Origin: Oscillospiraceae bacterium
GTDB lineage: Bacteria; Bacillota; Clostridia; Oscillospirales; Ruminococcaceae
Assembly (NCBI GenBank): GCA_902362965.1
Contig: CABIYQ010000002.1
Coordinates: 103,200 to 167,199, forward strand
Reading direction: 5' to 3'
DNA length: 64,000 nt
Part shown: positions 38,976-48,659 of the stretch, piece by piece
Layout of the letters: each line of letters begins with the position of its first letter
Numbering within the stretch: the stretch's first letter is position 1
The notes under the pieces: model-generated
The model's input: the letters and a program-made list of their open reading frames with translations, nothing else
Databases searched by the model: none
Told to the model about the DNA's origin: nothing
Translations under genes and position numbers: made by a program

Positions 38976-41339
38976 ATGCTTTTGACAGTAATTCTTAGTT
39001 TGTTATCTGTTATTATTATAATATTATCGTATATTTTAGTGAAAACAGGCAAAGTTTCGGACAAAATACAATCGGCGGTTATACTTTGCGGATTTGCAGT
39101 TCAGTTAATAGCAGTTATAGCGTCTTTTTTTGCCGGAAATAGTTTTACTGCAATGAGTATTGCGGTAATGGCGGCTGATCTGTTTATTGGTTTGCCAAAA
39201 ATATTGTACGGGAAAATAACAAATAAGAAAATAATTTATTTTATTGAAAACAATAAAAAGTGGTTAACCGGAATAGCTGTAGGAACGGCAGCAGTACTGT
39301 TGTTTGAAGCGTTTATCTGTAATTTCGGAGCGTTTAATCTTATTATGCCGTCGTCTCCTAATGAAATGATACTGCCCTTATCACGTGCGTCTGTAAACGG
39401 CAGTGCAAATTCTTCCGACGTTATTACTGTAAATTCAGGAGAAACGGTATCAATAGAGTTCACTAATATCAATTATGATGTGAGAACAATATACGCAGAT
39501 GTTGAATTATCCGGTGATGCGGGAGAGGGTACAATTGAGATAGCTTATTCTGATGAAACCACAGCAGAATACCGTTACGATGCTCATCTTAATTACATAG
39601 GCGGCAATGATAACAGTAAATACATAATATGCAGTTTTTCAGGCAAAGTCGGAAATATGAAATTCAATGTTAAAGCGCCCGATGGAAGTACGGTAGTACT
39701 GAAAGATTTTTCTGTAAATAAAGCTATACCGTTTCATTTTTCATGGATAAGATTTATTATAATTTTGGCGGGCGTGTTGTTTTTAATAACTCTTGCATAT
39801 TGTTCGCTGATGAAAAGGGAATGCGGAAAATCAAAATCCCTTTTAATAAGTTCTGTAGTGATAACGGCAGTATTTGTGTTGATCGGAACAGGACTGCTGT
39901 TTGTTCGGGAGGATATGTTTTCAGATTTATTTTCAAATCCGGACACAAATCAGATAAACAAGGAATTGGTCGACGCTTTTGAAGCAGGACAGGTAAGTCT
40001 TCTTGAAACTCCGCCGCAGGAGCTGCTGGAGCTTGAAAATCCTTATGATTATTTGACGCGTCAAAGCAAAGGTATTTCATATTTATGGGATCATGTACTT
40101 TTTGAAGGAAAGTATTATTCCTATTACGGAATAGGTTCTGTTTTAACGTTGTTTTTGCCGTATCATATGATAACAGGAAAGTATTTTTCTTCGTTGTTGG
40201 CGTCATTTATTTACAGTATAATAGGGATAGTGTTTTTAACCTTGACTTACTTCGTATTTATCAAAAGATTTTTTCCTAAAATTTCAAACGGTATAGCAAC
40301 AGCAGGACTTGTAATTGTACAAGCGTCTTCATTTATTTGGTACCTTATGATTAGAGGCGATATTTATGAGCTTGCACAGACCAGCGGTTTTGCTTTCCTG
40401 ATGTCGGGTGCATTTTTCCTGCTTAGCTCAGGAGTTATAGGAAAGGGTAAGGTTTCAAGAGTAAAAATTTGTATATCTACGGTTCTTCTTTCAATAGCGG
40501 TGTTATGCCGTGCGGTTCTGGCGCTTTACTGCGTTGTTGCACTGTTGTTTATTTATGCAGGTGTGAAGAAAATCGTAAAAACATCTGAAAATCCGACATT
40601 CAAGGCAAATAAAAAACCAATTATAACATTTCTGCTTGCGGCGCTTCTTCCTTTTGTACTGATAGGCTCTGTACAGATGGTATATAATTATCTCAGATTT
40701 GGTTCTGTATTTGAATTCGGTATAAAGTATAGCTTGACTATCAATGATTTTACTCACATACAATTTCATATACCCATCATGCTCATTGCATTTTATAATT
40801 ATCTTTTTACTGTACCAAAGGTTTCTACAGTATTTCCGTTTATAACAACCAATTATGATTCACTTTCAGTTAACGGATATTGCTTTTTGTCATCGTTTAG
40901 TGCATGCGGATTGATTTTCCGTGCCGTACCTGTATTGGGATATGTATTTGGAGGAAAAGCCTATAAAAAGTCAACTAATCCCAACAAACGTCTGGCGGCG
41001 ATAATAATAATTTCAGGCTGTATTATTGTTCCGTTTATTCAAATGTTTCTTGTATGGAGTAATGGCTATACGCCTAGATATGCCGTTGACTTTGCTTGGC
41101 AGATGATATTCGGCGCTTTTGCGATTCTGTTTGTATTGCATGAACATATTTCCGAACCAATGAAAAGAGTAATGTATTTTATTTTTGCTGTTTCGGTGGT
41201 CATATCAGTAGTAGTAAATTTTGCTTTAATTTATGAATATATTTTTGATTATGGAAGTATGCCTATATATATTTCCGCTGATGTTCGCCGTTCGATGGCT
41301 TCCTTCGCAAGACTGTTTGAATTCTGGAATATTATGTAA
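38976..41339 (+). CDS. Multi-pass membrane protein, GT-C-like (copy 1)
   Basis: A 787-residue integral membrane protein with about twelve helices. A soluble beta-rich insert (about 150-250: SANSSDVITVNSGETVSIEF...) follows the N-terminal helices. The conserved segment VDAFEAGQVSLLETPPQEL..LENPYD, WDHVLFEGKYYSYYGIGSVLTLFLPYH is typical of uncharacterised clostridial membrane proteins of the glycosyltransferase-C type; an acceptor or donor is unknown. It has GGGGGA upstream of the ATG and a terminator on both sides. Tandem paralogue of the gene at 41441. Confidence 0.75.
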   Translation: MLLTVILSLLSVIIIILSYILVKTGKVSDKIQSAVILCGFAVQLIAVIASFFAGNSFTAMSIAVMAADLFIGLPKILYGKITNKKIIYFIENNKKWLTGIAVGTAAVLLFEAFICNFGAFNLIMPSSPNEMILPLSRASVNGSANSSDVITVNSGETVSIEFTNINYDVRTIYADVELSGDAGEGTIEIAYSDETTAEYRYDAHLNYIGGNDNSKYIICSFSGKVGNMKFNVKAPDGSTVVLKDFSVNKAIPFHFSWIRFIIILAGVLFLITLAYCSLMKRECGKSKSLLISSVVITAVFVLIGTGLLFVREDMFSDLFSNPDTNQINKELVDAFEAGQVSLLETPPQELLELENPYDYLTRQSKGISYLWDHVLFEGKYYSYYGIGSVLTLFLPYHMITGKYFSSLLASFIYSIIGIVFLTLTYFVFIKRFFPKISNGIATAGLVIVQASSFIWYLMIRGDIYELAQTSGFAFLMSGAFFLLSSGVIGKGKVSRVKICISTVLLSIAVLCRAVLALYCVVALLFIYAGVKKIVKTSENPTFKANKKPIITFLLAALLPFVLIGSVQMVYNYLRFGSVFEFGIKYSLTINDFTHIQFHIPIMLIAFYNYLFTVPKVSTVFPFITTNYDSLSVNGYCFLSSFSACGLIFRAVPVLGYVFGGKAYKKSTNPNKRLAAIIIISGCIIVPFIQMFLVWSNGYTPRYAVDFAWQMIFGAFAILFVLHEHISEPMKRVMYFIFAVSVVISVVVNFALIYEYIFDYGSMPIYISADVRRSMASFARLFEFWNIM

Positions 41340-41358
41340 ATAATTTCGTAATTAAATT

Positions 41359-41392
41359 AAAAAGTCCGGCTTTTTGCTGGACTTTTTATGTT
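41359..41392 (+). terminator. Terminator between the tandem paralogues
   Basis: AAAAGTCCGGC-TTTTT-GCTGGACTTTTT; shares its stem core with the terminator at 38892, in keeping with a segmental duplication. Confidence 0.85.
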
Positions 41393-41440
41393 ATATATAG
41401 TATAATAAAATATATAATAAAATTGACGGGGGACTTTTCA

Positions 41441-43801
41441 ATGTTTTTGACAGTAATTCTTAGTTTGTTATCTGTTATTATTATAATATTATCGTATATA
41501 TTAGTGAAAACAGGCAAAGCTTCAGACAAAACACAATCGGCGGTCATACTTTGCGGATTTGCAGTTCAGTTAATAGCAGTTATAGCATCTTTTTTTGCCG
41601 GAAACGGTTTTACTGCAATGAGTATTGCGGTAATGGCGGCTGATCTGTTTATTGGTCTGCCGAAAATATTGTACGGGAAAATAACAAATAAGAAAATAAT
41701 TTGCTTTATTGAAAATAATAAAAAATGGCTAACCGGAATAGCGGCAGGAACAGCAGCAGTACTGTTGTTTGAAGCGTTTATCTGTAATTTCGGAGCGTTT
41801 AATCTTATTATGCCGTCGTCGCCTAATGAAATGATACTGCCTTTATCACGTGCGACTGTAAACGGCAGTGCAAATTCTTCCGACGTTATTAGTGTAAATT
41901 CAGGAGAAACGGTATCTATAGAATTCAATAATGTAAATTATCAAATAAAAAATATTTACATTGATATTGAAAGCGAAAATTCTATAGGAGGAACAGTCAG
42001 AATATACAACAGCGACGAAACCAGTAAGGATATGAGGAATGTTTCTAATCTGGAGTATATTAACGGTAACGAATCAAGCAAATACATAGTATGCAGTTAT
42101 TTCGGCGAGACGGGAAATATTAAATTTGAAGTTTCTGCTCAAGATAACAGTGTAGTGACAGTTAAAGGAATTTCTGTCAACAAGCCTATACCTTTTGACT
42201 TTTCCTGGCTGAGATTTTTTATTATTCTGGGATTTGTACTGTTCGCTGTAACGATTGCACTCTGTCCGTATATGAAAATATCATGCGGTCAGTCTAAAAC
42301 CTTTAAATTGAGTGCGGCGGCAGTTACGCTTGTATTTGTTTCTGCGGCTGTTTGCCTTTTAGCGATAAGGGGAGACATGATTTTCAGCTTGTTTGACCAT
42401 CCTGACACCAATCAGATGAATAAAGAATTGGTTGACGCTTTTGAAGCGGGACAGGTCAGTCTTCTTGAAACTCCATCGCAGGATATGCTGAATCTTGAAA
42501 ATCCATATGATTTGTCAGAGAGAAGTGCGGCAGGAGTTTCATATCCTTGGGATCACCTGTTTTTTGATGGTAAGTATTATTCTTATTACGGTATAGGTAC
42601 TGTATTAACACTGTTCTTACCGTATCATATGATTACAGGGAAGTACTTCCCGTCTCTTTGGGCGACGTTTATATATAGTATAATTGGTATTATATTTTTA
42701 AGTCTTGCATATTGTGCGTTTATGAAACGTCTGTTTCCTAAAATCCCCAATAGAACGGCTGTAAGCGGACTGGTAATCGTTCAGGCGTCGTCGTTTGTGT
42801 GGTATTGTATTACTATAGGTAATTTTTACGAGCTGGCACAGGTCAGCGGATTTGCATTTCTGATAGCCGGTATGTACTTTTTGCTTCGTTCCGGAGTTGT
42901 CGGCGAGGGAAAAATATCAAGACCCAATATTTGCGTGGCAACGATTCTTCTGTCCATAGCGGTACTATGCCGTGCGGCTTTGGCGCTTTATTGTATAGTT
43001 TCACTGTTGTTTATATATGCAGGAGTGAAGAAAATCGTCAAGACATCGGCAAATCCCACATTTAAGGCAAACAAAAAGCCTGTCATAACATTCCTGCTTG
43101 CGGCATTGATTCCTTTTGCACTGATAGGCTCTGTACAGATGATATATAATTATCTCAGGTTTGGTTCAATACTTGATTTTGGTATTTCTTATACACTTAC
43201 CATTTATGATTATCAGCATATACAGTTCCATTTGCCGTTGGTATTTATAGCAATAATAAATTATTTGTTTACAGTACCAAAGGTTTCGTCAGTATTTCCG
43301 TTCGTGACAAGCAATTATGATTCGCTTTCGGTCAACGGATATTATTTCCTTGCAGGATTTAGTTCAGCGGGTATTATATTTCGTGCCATACCTGTTTTGG
43401 GATATATATTTGGCGGTAAAGCTTATAAAAGATCAAATAATCCTAACAGACGTCTGGCGGCAGTCATAATAGTTTCAGGGTGTATTTTAGTACCTCTTAT
43501 ACAGATGGCAATGATCTGGGAATACGGTTATACTCCGAGGTATGCTGTTGACTTTGCATGGCAGATGATATTTGGCGCATTTGCAGTACTTTTCTCGCTT
43601 TACGGTAAAATTAATTCAACAAATAAGCGGATTATTGATAAAATATTTTTAATTTCGGCAATTGTGTCAGTAATAATTAATTTTGCCCTGATTTATGAAT
43701 TTGTGCTTGACTATGGAAACAGTCTGGGTGGAATTCCTATGGATATCAGGAGTGATATGGTTTCATTCGGAAGATTATTTGAATTCTGGAATATAATGTA
43801 A
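41441..43801 (+). CDS. Multi-pass membrane protein, GT-C-like (copy 2)
   Basis: The 786-residue paralogue of the product at 38976. The ATG at 41441 is preferred (GGGGGA upstream). The first 170 residues are almost identical to copy 1, the luminal insert (about 170-270) has diverged (FNNVNYQIKNIYIDIESENSIG vs FTNINYDVRTIYADVELSGDAG), and the remainder is roughly two-thirds identical. The motif AGVSYPWDHLFFDGKYYSYYGIGTVLTLFLPYH is retained. Same predicted GT-C-like topology. The mosaic identity suggests gene conversion of the 5' part. Confidence 0.75.
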   Translation: MFLTVILSLLSVIIIILSYILVKTGKASDKTQSAVILCGFAVQLIAVIASFFAGNGFTAMSIAVMAADLFIGLPKILYGKITNKKIICFIENNKKWLTGIAAGTAAVLLFEAFICNFGAFNLIMPSSPNEMILPLSRATVNGSANSSDVISVNSGETVSIEFNNVNYQIKNIYIDIESENSIGGTVRIYNSDETSKDMRNVSNLEYINGNESSKYIVCSYFGETGNIKFEVSAQDNSVVTVKGISVNKPIPFDFSWLRFFIILGFVLFAVTIALCPYMKISCGQSKTFKLSAAAVTLVFVSAAVCLLAIRGDMIFSLFDHPDTNQMNKELVDAFEAGQVSLLETPSQDMLNLENPYDLSERSAAGVSYPWDHLFFDGKYYSYYGIGTVLTLFLPYHMITGKYFPSLWATFIYSIIGIIFLSLAYCAFMKRLFPKIPNRTAVSGLVIVQASSFVWYCITIGNFYELAQVSGFAFLIAGMYFLLRSGVVGEGKISRPNICVATILLSIAVLCRAALALYCIVSLLFIYAGVKKIVKTSANPTFKANKKPVITFLLAALIPFALIGSVQMIYNYLRFGSILDFGISYTLTIYDYQHIQFHLPLVFIAIINYLFTVPKVSSVFPFVTSNYDSLSVNGYYFLAGFSSAGIIFRAIPVLGYIFGGKAYKRSNNPNRRLAAVIIVSGCILVPLIQMAMIWEYGYTPRYAVDFAWQMIFGAFAVLFSLYGKINSTNKRIIDKIFLISAIVSVIINFALIYEFVLDYGNSLGGIPMDIRSDMVSFGRLFEFWNIM

Positions 43802-43806
43802 AATTA

Positions 43807-43834
43807 AAACCGACGGTAGATCCGTCGGTTTTTT
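43807..43834 (+). terminator. Bidirectional terminator
   Basis: AAAACCGACGG-TAGAT-CCGTCGGTTTTTT, overlapping the stop codon of the convergent gene. Confidence 0.88.
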
Positions 43835-44492
43835 AGTTTATTCTCTTATAAATTTCATTTACGGCAATTTGTATAAAATCCTCAATCATTTGCATAGTCA
43901 GAAAAGCCGGTTTTTCAAAATTGTTTTTATCTGAAAAGAAATTATCAATTATCCATTCCATACCGTCTTTCATTTCATTTGCCGTTATATAATCCCGTAA
44001 ATAGCAGCCGTAAGATTTTTTCATCATTTCAACAGGATCGTTGATAAAATTTATATTTTTTGCCGCTAGAGTGTCGGCGCCGTTGACCTCTCTCATCATA
44101 TAACCGAAAAAGCTTTTATCAGTCTGCAAAATACCGCTTTTTTCAGCCTCCTCAGCACACCGCAGACGAATTGTCCTCATAAACATTTCGTCTGTTATAA
44201 GGTGCGTCAGATAGCCTAAATAAAGCTCTTGGTTATCACCTTTATTACAGTATTCCTTTTGAAATTTGCCCAGACGCTTTTGAAATAATTTTAGATTTTC
44301 AGGCAGAATAAAATCCCAGTCGCTTATACCGTCCCTGAGATGCGTATGCTTTTTCATTTCACGCTGATAATTTTTTCGTGAATGAATACAGTCCGGCGCT
44401 ACATTTCCAGCGTAGTATAGGGGAAGGTTCTTTATATTAAGCTCTTTAAAAGTTGCGTCTGCAACTGCCAGATGTACTATTACTCCGGCCAT
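43833..44492 (-). CDS. Zinc-dependent phospholipase C-like protein
   Basis: The ATG at 44492 (MAGVIVHLAVADATFKEL) has GAGGTG 6 bp upstream. The 219-residue all-helical protein shows LYYAGNVAPDCIH, HTHLRDG and GYLTHLITDEMF, the histidine/aspartate-rich pattern of the S1/P1 nuclease-phospholipase C fold (PF00882 type). Clostridial proteins of this class are usually cytoplasmic with unknown substrate. It lies between the membrane-protein paralogues and rny, probably transcribed with rny or alone. Confidence 0.7.
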   Translation of the reverse strand: MAGVIVHLAVADATFKELNIKNLPLYYAGNVAPDCIHSRKNYQREMKKHTHLRDGISDWDFILPENLKLFQKRLGKFQKEYCNKGDNQELYLGYLTHLITDEMFMRTIRLRCAEEAEKSGILQTDKSFFGYMMREVNGADTLAAKNINFINDPVEMMKKSYGCYLRDYITANEMKDGMEWIIDNFFSDKNNFEKPAFLTMQMIEDFIQIAVNEIYKRIN

Positions 44493-44543
44493 ACTTTTCA
44501 CCTCTGTAAAAAGCCCTGTGTTTACATACACAGGGCAATTATT

Positions 44544-46109
44544 TTATTTAGCATAGTCAACTGCACGGCTTTCACGAATCATATTAACCTTGATCTGACC
44601 CGGATAATCCATTTCATCTTCAATTTGTTTTGCAATATTTCTCGCAACAATTACCATACGTTCATCATTAATGATTTCTGGAGCAACCATAACTCTGACT
44701 TCACGTCCTGCCTGAACGGCATAACACTTGTCAACGCCTTCGTATGAAGTACAGATCTCTTCCAGCTTTTCAAGACGCTTTATGTAATTTTCATAATTTT
44801 CACTTCTTGCAGCAGGTCTTGCAGCAGAAATAGCGTCAGCTGCCTGAACGATACAGGCAATAACAGTTCTCGGTTCAACATCGTTGTGATGAGCTTCTAT
44901 CGCATGGATAACTTCAGCGTTTTCCTTGTACTTACGGCAGACGTCAACGCCTATCTGAACATGAGAGCCTTCAATTTCTGCGGTAAGAGCCTTACCAATG
45001 TCGTGGAGAAGTCCCGCACGTCTTGCCAGGTTAGCGTCTACTCCCAGTTCTGAAGCCAGTATACCGGAAAGCTGCGCTACTTCAATTGAATGATTCAGTA
45101 CATTCTGACGATAACTTGTACGGAATCTGAGACGTCCTATAAGCTTGACCAGCTCATGATTCATACCGTGTACATTAGTTTCCAGAATTGCTCTTTCGCC
45201 CTCTTGTTTAATTCTGTACTCAACCTCGCGTTTTGCCTTGTCAACCATTTCTTCAATACGTGTAGGATGGATTCGACCGTCGGCTATAAGCTTTTCAAGA
45301 GCGATCCTTGCCACTTCACGTCTGACATGATCAAAGCAGGAAAGCGTAATTGCTTCCGGGGTATCGTCAATAATAAGGTCGACGCCTGTAAGAGTTTCAA
45401 AGGTTCTGATGTTTCTTCCCTCACGTCCGATAATTCTTCCCTTCATCTCGTCGTTAGGAAGGGGAACTACGGATACAGTAGCCTCAGATACCTGATCAGC
45501 GGCACATTTAGCGATAGCAAGAGAAATATAGCTTCTTGCTTTTTCTTCACATTCGTCTTTTATCTGCTGTTCATATCCGGCAATTTTCAAAGCTTTTTCG
45601 TGCACCAAATCACCGTCAAGCATATCCAGAATATATTCCTTAGCCTGATCTCTTGTAAATTCTGAAATACGTTCAAGAATATCCATTTGACTTTTCTTGA
45701 TTGTTTCAGCTTCCTTTAAATTTTCTTCAGCCTTTTTTATTTTGTTTTGAAGAGTTTCTTCCTTGCGTTCAAGATTATCATTCTTTTTATCAAGACTTTC
45801 TTCCTTTTGCTGAATTCTTCTTTCCTGGCGTGAAATTTCATAACGCCTGTCCTTAATTTCTTTTTCTGCATCGGAACGAAGCTTATGAATTTCGTCCTTA
45901 GCTTCAACTAAAGCTGTCTTTTTCTTGGATTCAGCTTCTTTATCAGCATCTGCCAGAATTTTCTCAGCTTCTTTTTCTGCGGAGCCCATTATTGACTCTG
46001 CCTGTTTTTGTCTGTAAGCAATTCCCTGACGGAAAAATATAACTCCGGAAACAGCTGCCCCGACTATCAATGCTGCTATGCAGCATATAATTGCAACAGT
46101 AGTATTCAT
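44544..46109 (-). CDS. rny: Ribonuclease Y
   Basis: RNase Y is the membrane-bound endoribonuclease that starts mRNA decay. The 521-residue protein has an N-terminal membrane helix ([24 protein letters not shown]), a long coiled coil (about 30-190: [20 protein letters not shown]...), a KH domain ([38 protein letters not shown]) and an HD domain ([24 protein letters not shown]). Start 46109 gives a proper membrane N-terminus; a GTG three codons earlier is closer to the AAGGAGG and is an alternative. Confidence 0.96.
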   Translation of the reverse strand: MNTTVAIICCIAALIVGAAVSGVIFFRQGIAYRQKQAESIMGSAEKEAEKILADADKEAESKKKTALVEAKDEIHKLRSDAEKEIKDRRYEISRQERRIQQKEESLDKKNDNLERKEETLQNKIKKAEENLKEAETIKKSQMDILERISEFTRDQAKEYILDMLDGDLVHEKALKIAGYEQQIKDECEEKARSYISLAIAKCAADQVSEATVSVVPLPNDEMKGRIIGREGRNIRTFETLTGVDLIIDDTPEAITLSCFDHVRREVARIALEKLIADGRIHPTRIEEMVDKAKREVEYRIKQEGERAILETNVHGMNHELVKLIGRLRFRTSYRQNVLNHSIEVAQLSGILASELGVDANLARRAGLLHDIGKALTAEIEGSHVQIGVDVCRKYKENAEVIHAIEAHHNDVEPRTVIACIVQAADAISAARPAARSENYENYIKRLEKLEEICTSYEGVDKCYAVQAGREVRVMVAPEIINDERMVIVARNIAKQIEDEMDYPGQIKVNMIRESRAVDYAK

Positions 46110-46159
46110 TGCCCGCACATTACCTCCTTTAATATAGTTATAGAAATTGTACAATAACT

Positions 46160-46530
46160 GTATTACTCCGGCAGGATAATGTTGCCATAATCGTATTCAT
46201 ATTTTTTATTATTGAAAGCGGCACCGCATAATTATTGTCGTACAGATGAAGTCATAAGCCGCTGATTTTGCGGTGCTGCCTTAAGCATATCAAATGCAAG
46301 AATATAGTTTATCATGTCACTCGACGCACCCGGATTAACATTATATTTTTTTATTAATAAAAGTCCGGTCCGTTTAAAAATTATGATTTAATTACAGCCG
46401 CATAAAAAGCCGCAGTAATAATTGTGCAAAGTTATACAATATATTTATTTTATACTTTTTTAGAGAAATTGTCAAGAGAAATTTTGTTCTAATACTGTCT
46501 TAATATGCAGAATAAAAAAATAATGAAAAA
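46160..46530 (-). other. Intergenic region with a protein-tail remnant
   Basis: On the minus strand a frame of about 50 codons ending near 46234 reads NVNPGASSDMINYILAFDML and then KAAPQNQRLMTSSVRQ-stop. It is reminiscent of the C-terminus of a larger enzyme (a CitG-like SPGGSADLL pattern is a possible match), but an in-frame stop lies just upstream and no start or ribosome site is seen. Probably a decayed gene. The rest is AT-rich, with inverted GCGGCACCGC / GCGGTGCTGCC near 46217-46285. Confidence 0.3.
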
Positions 46531-46543
46531 AGAAGTGTGTTTT
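46525..46543 (+). repeat. Partial copy of the dispersed AAGAAGTGTGTTT repeat
   Basis: AAAAAAGAAGTGTGTTTT repeats the left block of the elements at 92-141 and 5106-5152, here just after the RqcP stop codon. Confidence 0.45.
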
Positions 46544-46553
46544 CAGCTTGTTT

Positions 46554-46796
46554 CTATGAAATTACGGTATAATTATCTGCTGCATTTTCTTTGGTAGCAT
46601 ACTCTGTAACATTTAAAACTTTTACTTTCAAAGGCTTTGAACCCATGTTGATTTCTATGATATCGCCTACTTTAACATCGTATGACGCACGGGCAATTTT
46701 ATCGTTGACAACAATTTTACCGGCGTCACACGCTTCATTTGCAATTGTTCTGCGTTTGATCAGCCGTGTAATTTTAAGATATTTATCCAATCTCAT
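46554..46796 (-). CDS. rqcP: S4-domain RNA-binding protein (RqcP-like)
   Basis: RqcP works in ribosome-associated quality control, stabilising peptidyl-tRNA on the 50S during alanine-tail addition. The 80-residue protein is a single S4 domain: MRLDKYLKITRLIKRRTIANEACDAGKIVVNDKIARAS.DVKVGDIIEI. The order mazG-hup-rqcP is the same as in the Bacillus yabN-yabO region, which supports the call over Hsp15. A HU gene precedes it. Confidence 0.9.
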   Translation of the reverse strand: MRLDKYLKITRLIKRRTIANEACDAGKIVVNDKIARASYDVKVGDIIEINMGSKPLKVKVLNVTEYATKENAADNYTVIS

Positions 46797-46816
46797 ATAT
46801 TTTCTCCTTTAAACAA

Positions 46817-46843
46817 AAAAGGCAGAGAATACACTCTGCCTGA
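46817..46843 (-). terminator. Terminator/attenuator between hup and rqcP
   Basis: AGGCAGAG / CTCTGCCT with a T-run on the minus strand; partial termination would give more HU than RqcP. Confidence 0.75.
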
Positions 46844-46855
46844 AGTTTACGTCAA

Positions 46856-47131
46856 TTATGCGTTTACAGCATCCTTAAGTGCCTTGCCAGCCTTAAATGC
46901 AGGAGCCTTCTTTGCAGGAACGATGATTTTTTCGCCTGTTCTTGGATTCTTTGATTCTTTTTCCTTACGGTCACGAATTTCAAATGTTCCGAAACCTACA
47001 AGCTGAACCTTATCTCCGTTTGTAAGGGCTTCTGTAATTGATGAAATTACTGCTGCAAGTGCCTTTTCAGAATCCTTTTTGGAAAGTTCGCTCTTTTCTG
47101 CTATCTGTGTAATTAATTCTGCTTTTGTCAT
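46856..47131 (-). CDS. hup: HU-type DNA-binding protein
   Basis: HU compacts and bends DNA as a dimer. The 91-residue protein starts MTKAELITQIAEKSELSKKDSEKALAAV and has the arm GFGTFEIRDRKEKESKNPRTGEKI and PAKKAPAFKAGKALKDAVNA. The ATG at 47131 has GAGG upstream. It stands between mazG and rqcP. A strong hairpin after it probably raises its level above that of rqcP. Confidence 0.96.
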   Translation of the reverse strand: MTKAELITQIAEKSELSKKDSEKALAAVISSITEALTNGDKVQLVGFGTFEIRDRKEKESKNPRTGEKIIVPAKKAPAFKAGKALKDAVNA

Positions 47132-47164
47132 TATAAATTCCTCCATTTTTCTTTTGATTCCAAA

Positions 47165-47962
47165 TCAAATATTTTGCTTTGCCTGACGCCAGAACACGTC
47201 AAGCTCATCTATGCTAAGAGCTTTCATATCAGCTCCGCTCAGCTTTACTAATTTTTCTGTCTCTGCAAATCTTTTTATAAATTTTTCCGATGCTTTTGTC
47301 AGTGCTTGTTCTGAATCTAATCCCAGATGCCTTGCAGTATTAACGCATGAAAACAGTAAATCTCCGAATTCTTCTTCAATATGTTCTGATTCGCCGCTTT
47401 TTACAGCCTCTTCTAGTTCGGCAGTTTCCAGTTTTATACATTCCAAAGCATCTTCAGTACATTTAAAATCCATACCTGCCCTCATAGCCCTCTTACCGAG
47501 CTTTTGAGCCCTCATAAGTGCCGGAAGGGACTTTGCAACGCTTTCCAGCGTATCGGTATAAGTTTTTTGTCCCTTAGTTTCTTTTTTTATGTTATCCCAG
47601 TTTTTCAGTACTTCGCCGGAATCGGAAACTGTCAGTTCTCCGAATACATGAGGATGCCTTACTATCAATTTTTTGCAGAGTTCATCGCATATATCATCGA
47701 ATTCAAAATTATTCTTTTCTTTTTCGATCTGGCAGTGAAAAACGACTTGCAGCAGAACATCGCCCAGTTCCTCACGAAGCAAAGCAGTATCGTCAAGGTC
47801 TATAGCTTCTATAGCTTCGTAAACCTCTTCAATAAAATCATTTTTTATTGATTTATGCGTCTGTTCCATATCCCACGGACAGCCTGACGGACTGCGGAGA
47901 ATTTTCATAATTTCAAGCAGATCGTCTAAGCCGTATGTTTCTTTAAACTTAAAGTCAGTCAT
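47165..47962 (-). CDS. mazG: Nucleoside triphosphate pyrophosphohydrolase MazG
   Basis: MazG hydrolyses non-canonical or excess (d)NTPs to monophosphates. The 265-residue protein has two MazG modules: an N-terminal one with SPSGCPWDMEQTHKSIKNDFIEEVYEAIEAID..ALREELGDVLLQVVFHCQIE (EExxE plus ExxD metal ligands) and a C-terminal one with ETAELEEAVKSGESEHIEEEFGDLLFSCVN. No N-terminal tetrapyrrole methylase domain is fused, unlike YabN. First gene of the mazG-hup-rqcP group. Confidence 0.95.
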   Translation of the reverse strand: MTDFKFKETYGLDDLLEIMKILRSPSGCPWDMEQTHKSIKNDFIEEVYEAIEAIDLDDTALLREELGDVLLQVVFHCQIEKEKNNFEFDDICDELCKKLIVRHPHVFGELTVSDSGEVLKNWDNIKKETKGQKTYTDTLESVAKSLPALMRAQKLGKRAMRAGMDFKCTEDALECIKLETAELEEAVKSGESEHIEEEFGDLLFSCVNTARHLGLDSEQALTKASEKFIKRFAETEKLVKLSGADMKALSIDELDVFWRQAKQNI

Positions 47963-48092
47963 ATTTTCACCCGATTTCCAGTATTTTATTATAGTACCTC
48001 AAAATTTAATAAATTGCAATAGTTTTTTGCAAGTTTGGCAATTTTATTGAAATATGCGTATTTTTCTGCATCAAATCTGTTAATATTCTCAA

Positions 48093-48632
48093 TTATTTTG
48101 CAGAAATATACCCATCGCTTATACCGGCAGCCTGATCCTTAAGCTGTGCGGTTCTAAGCTCAGCCATTACTCTCTGATAATAATAATGCAGTTTTTTCTT
48201 GCTTTCAGCTTCCTTAGGAATTGCATTAGGCGCAATTTCTGTTTTATATACTCCGCCTTTAGTAAGAAGATATACAAAATTTTTGCCAGCTGTTGGCATA
48301 TCAAATTTTGTAGTTTTTTCACAGCAGTCAAGACATGCTGTCGCATTTTTAATAAAATCAAATGAAGCCTGTGCAACGCCTCTGTAACGTGCCGCAGCGT
48401 TTACATATTCGCCGCCCAGATTGAAATACAGGTTTGCAGCACCGTTTACGAAGCATACCAGTGTCGACAGAACAGTCGGCGACATTGGCATATCGATAAC
48501 AGCGCCGTATACCTCGTCGTTTTTCAGTTCTTTTTTGAATGGTGATGCCGGAAATGTAAGAGCTTTGCCTCTTGATACAATATATTTCTGAGATGCAGTA
48601 TATCTGTCCAGTATTGAACGTTTTTTAGCCAT
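48093..48632 (-). CDS. Conserved protein of unknown function
   Basis: The 179-residue soluble protein begins MAKKRSILDRYTASQKYIVSRGKALTFPASPFKKELKNDEVYGAVIDMPMSPTVLSTLVCFVNGAANLYFNLGGEYVNAA. I do not recognise a named family. The GGE.V and D-M-P-M-S-P stretches and the alternating pattern suggest an alpha/beta fold. A cysteine pair CLDCCEK is present midway. It has a good ribosome site and follows the aminotransferase by 27 bp, so the two may be co-transcribed. Confidence 0.7.
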   Translation of the reverse strand: MAKKRSILDRYTASQKYIVSRGKALTFPASPFKKELKNDEVYGAVIDMPMSPTVLSTLVCFVNGAANLYFNLGGEYVNAAARYRGVAQASFDFIKNATACLDCCEKTTKFDMPTAGKNFVYLLTKGGVYKTEIAPNAIPKEAESKKKLHYYYQRVMAELRTAQLKDQAAGISDGYISAK

Positions 48633-48659
48633 TTTTATTCTTTCCTTTCTGATATTAAA

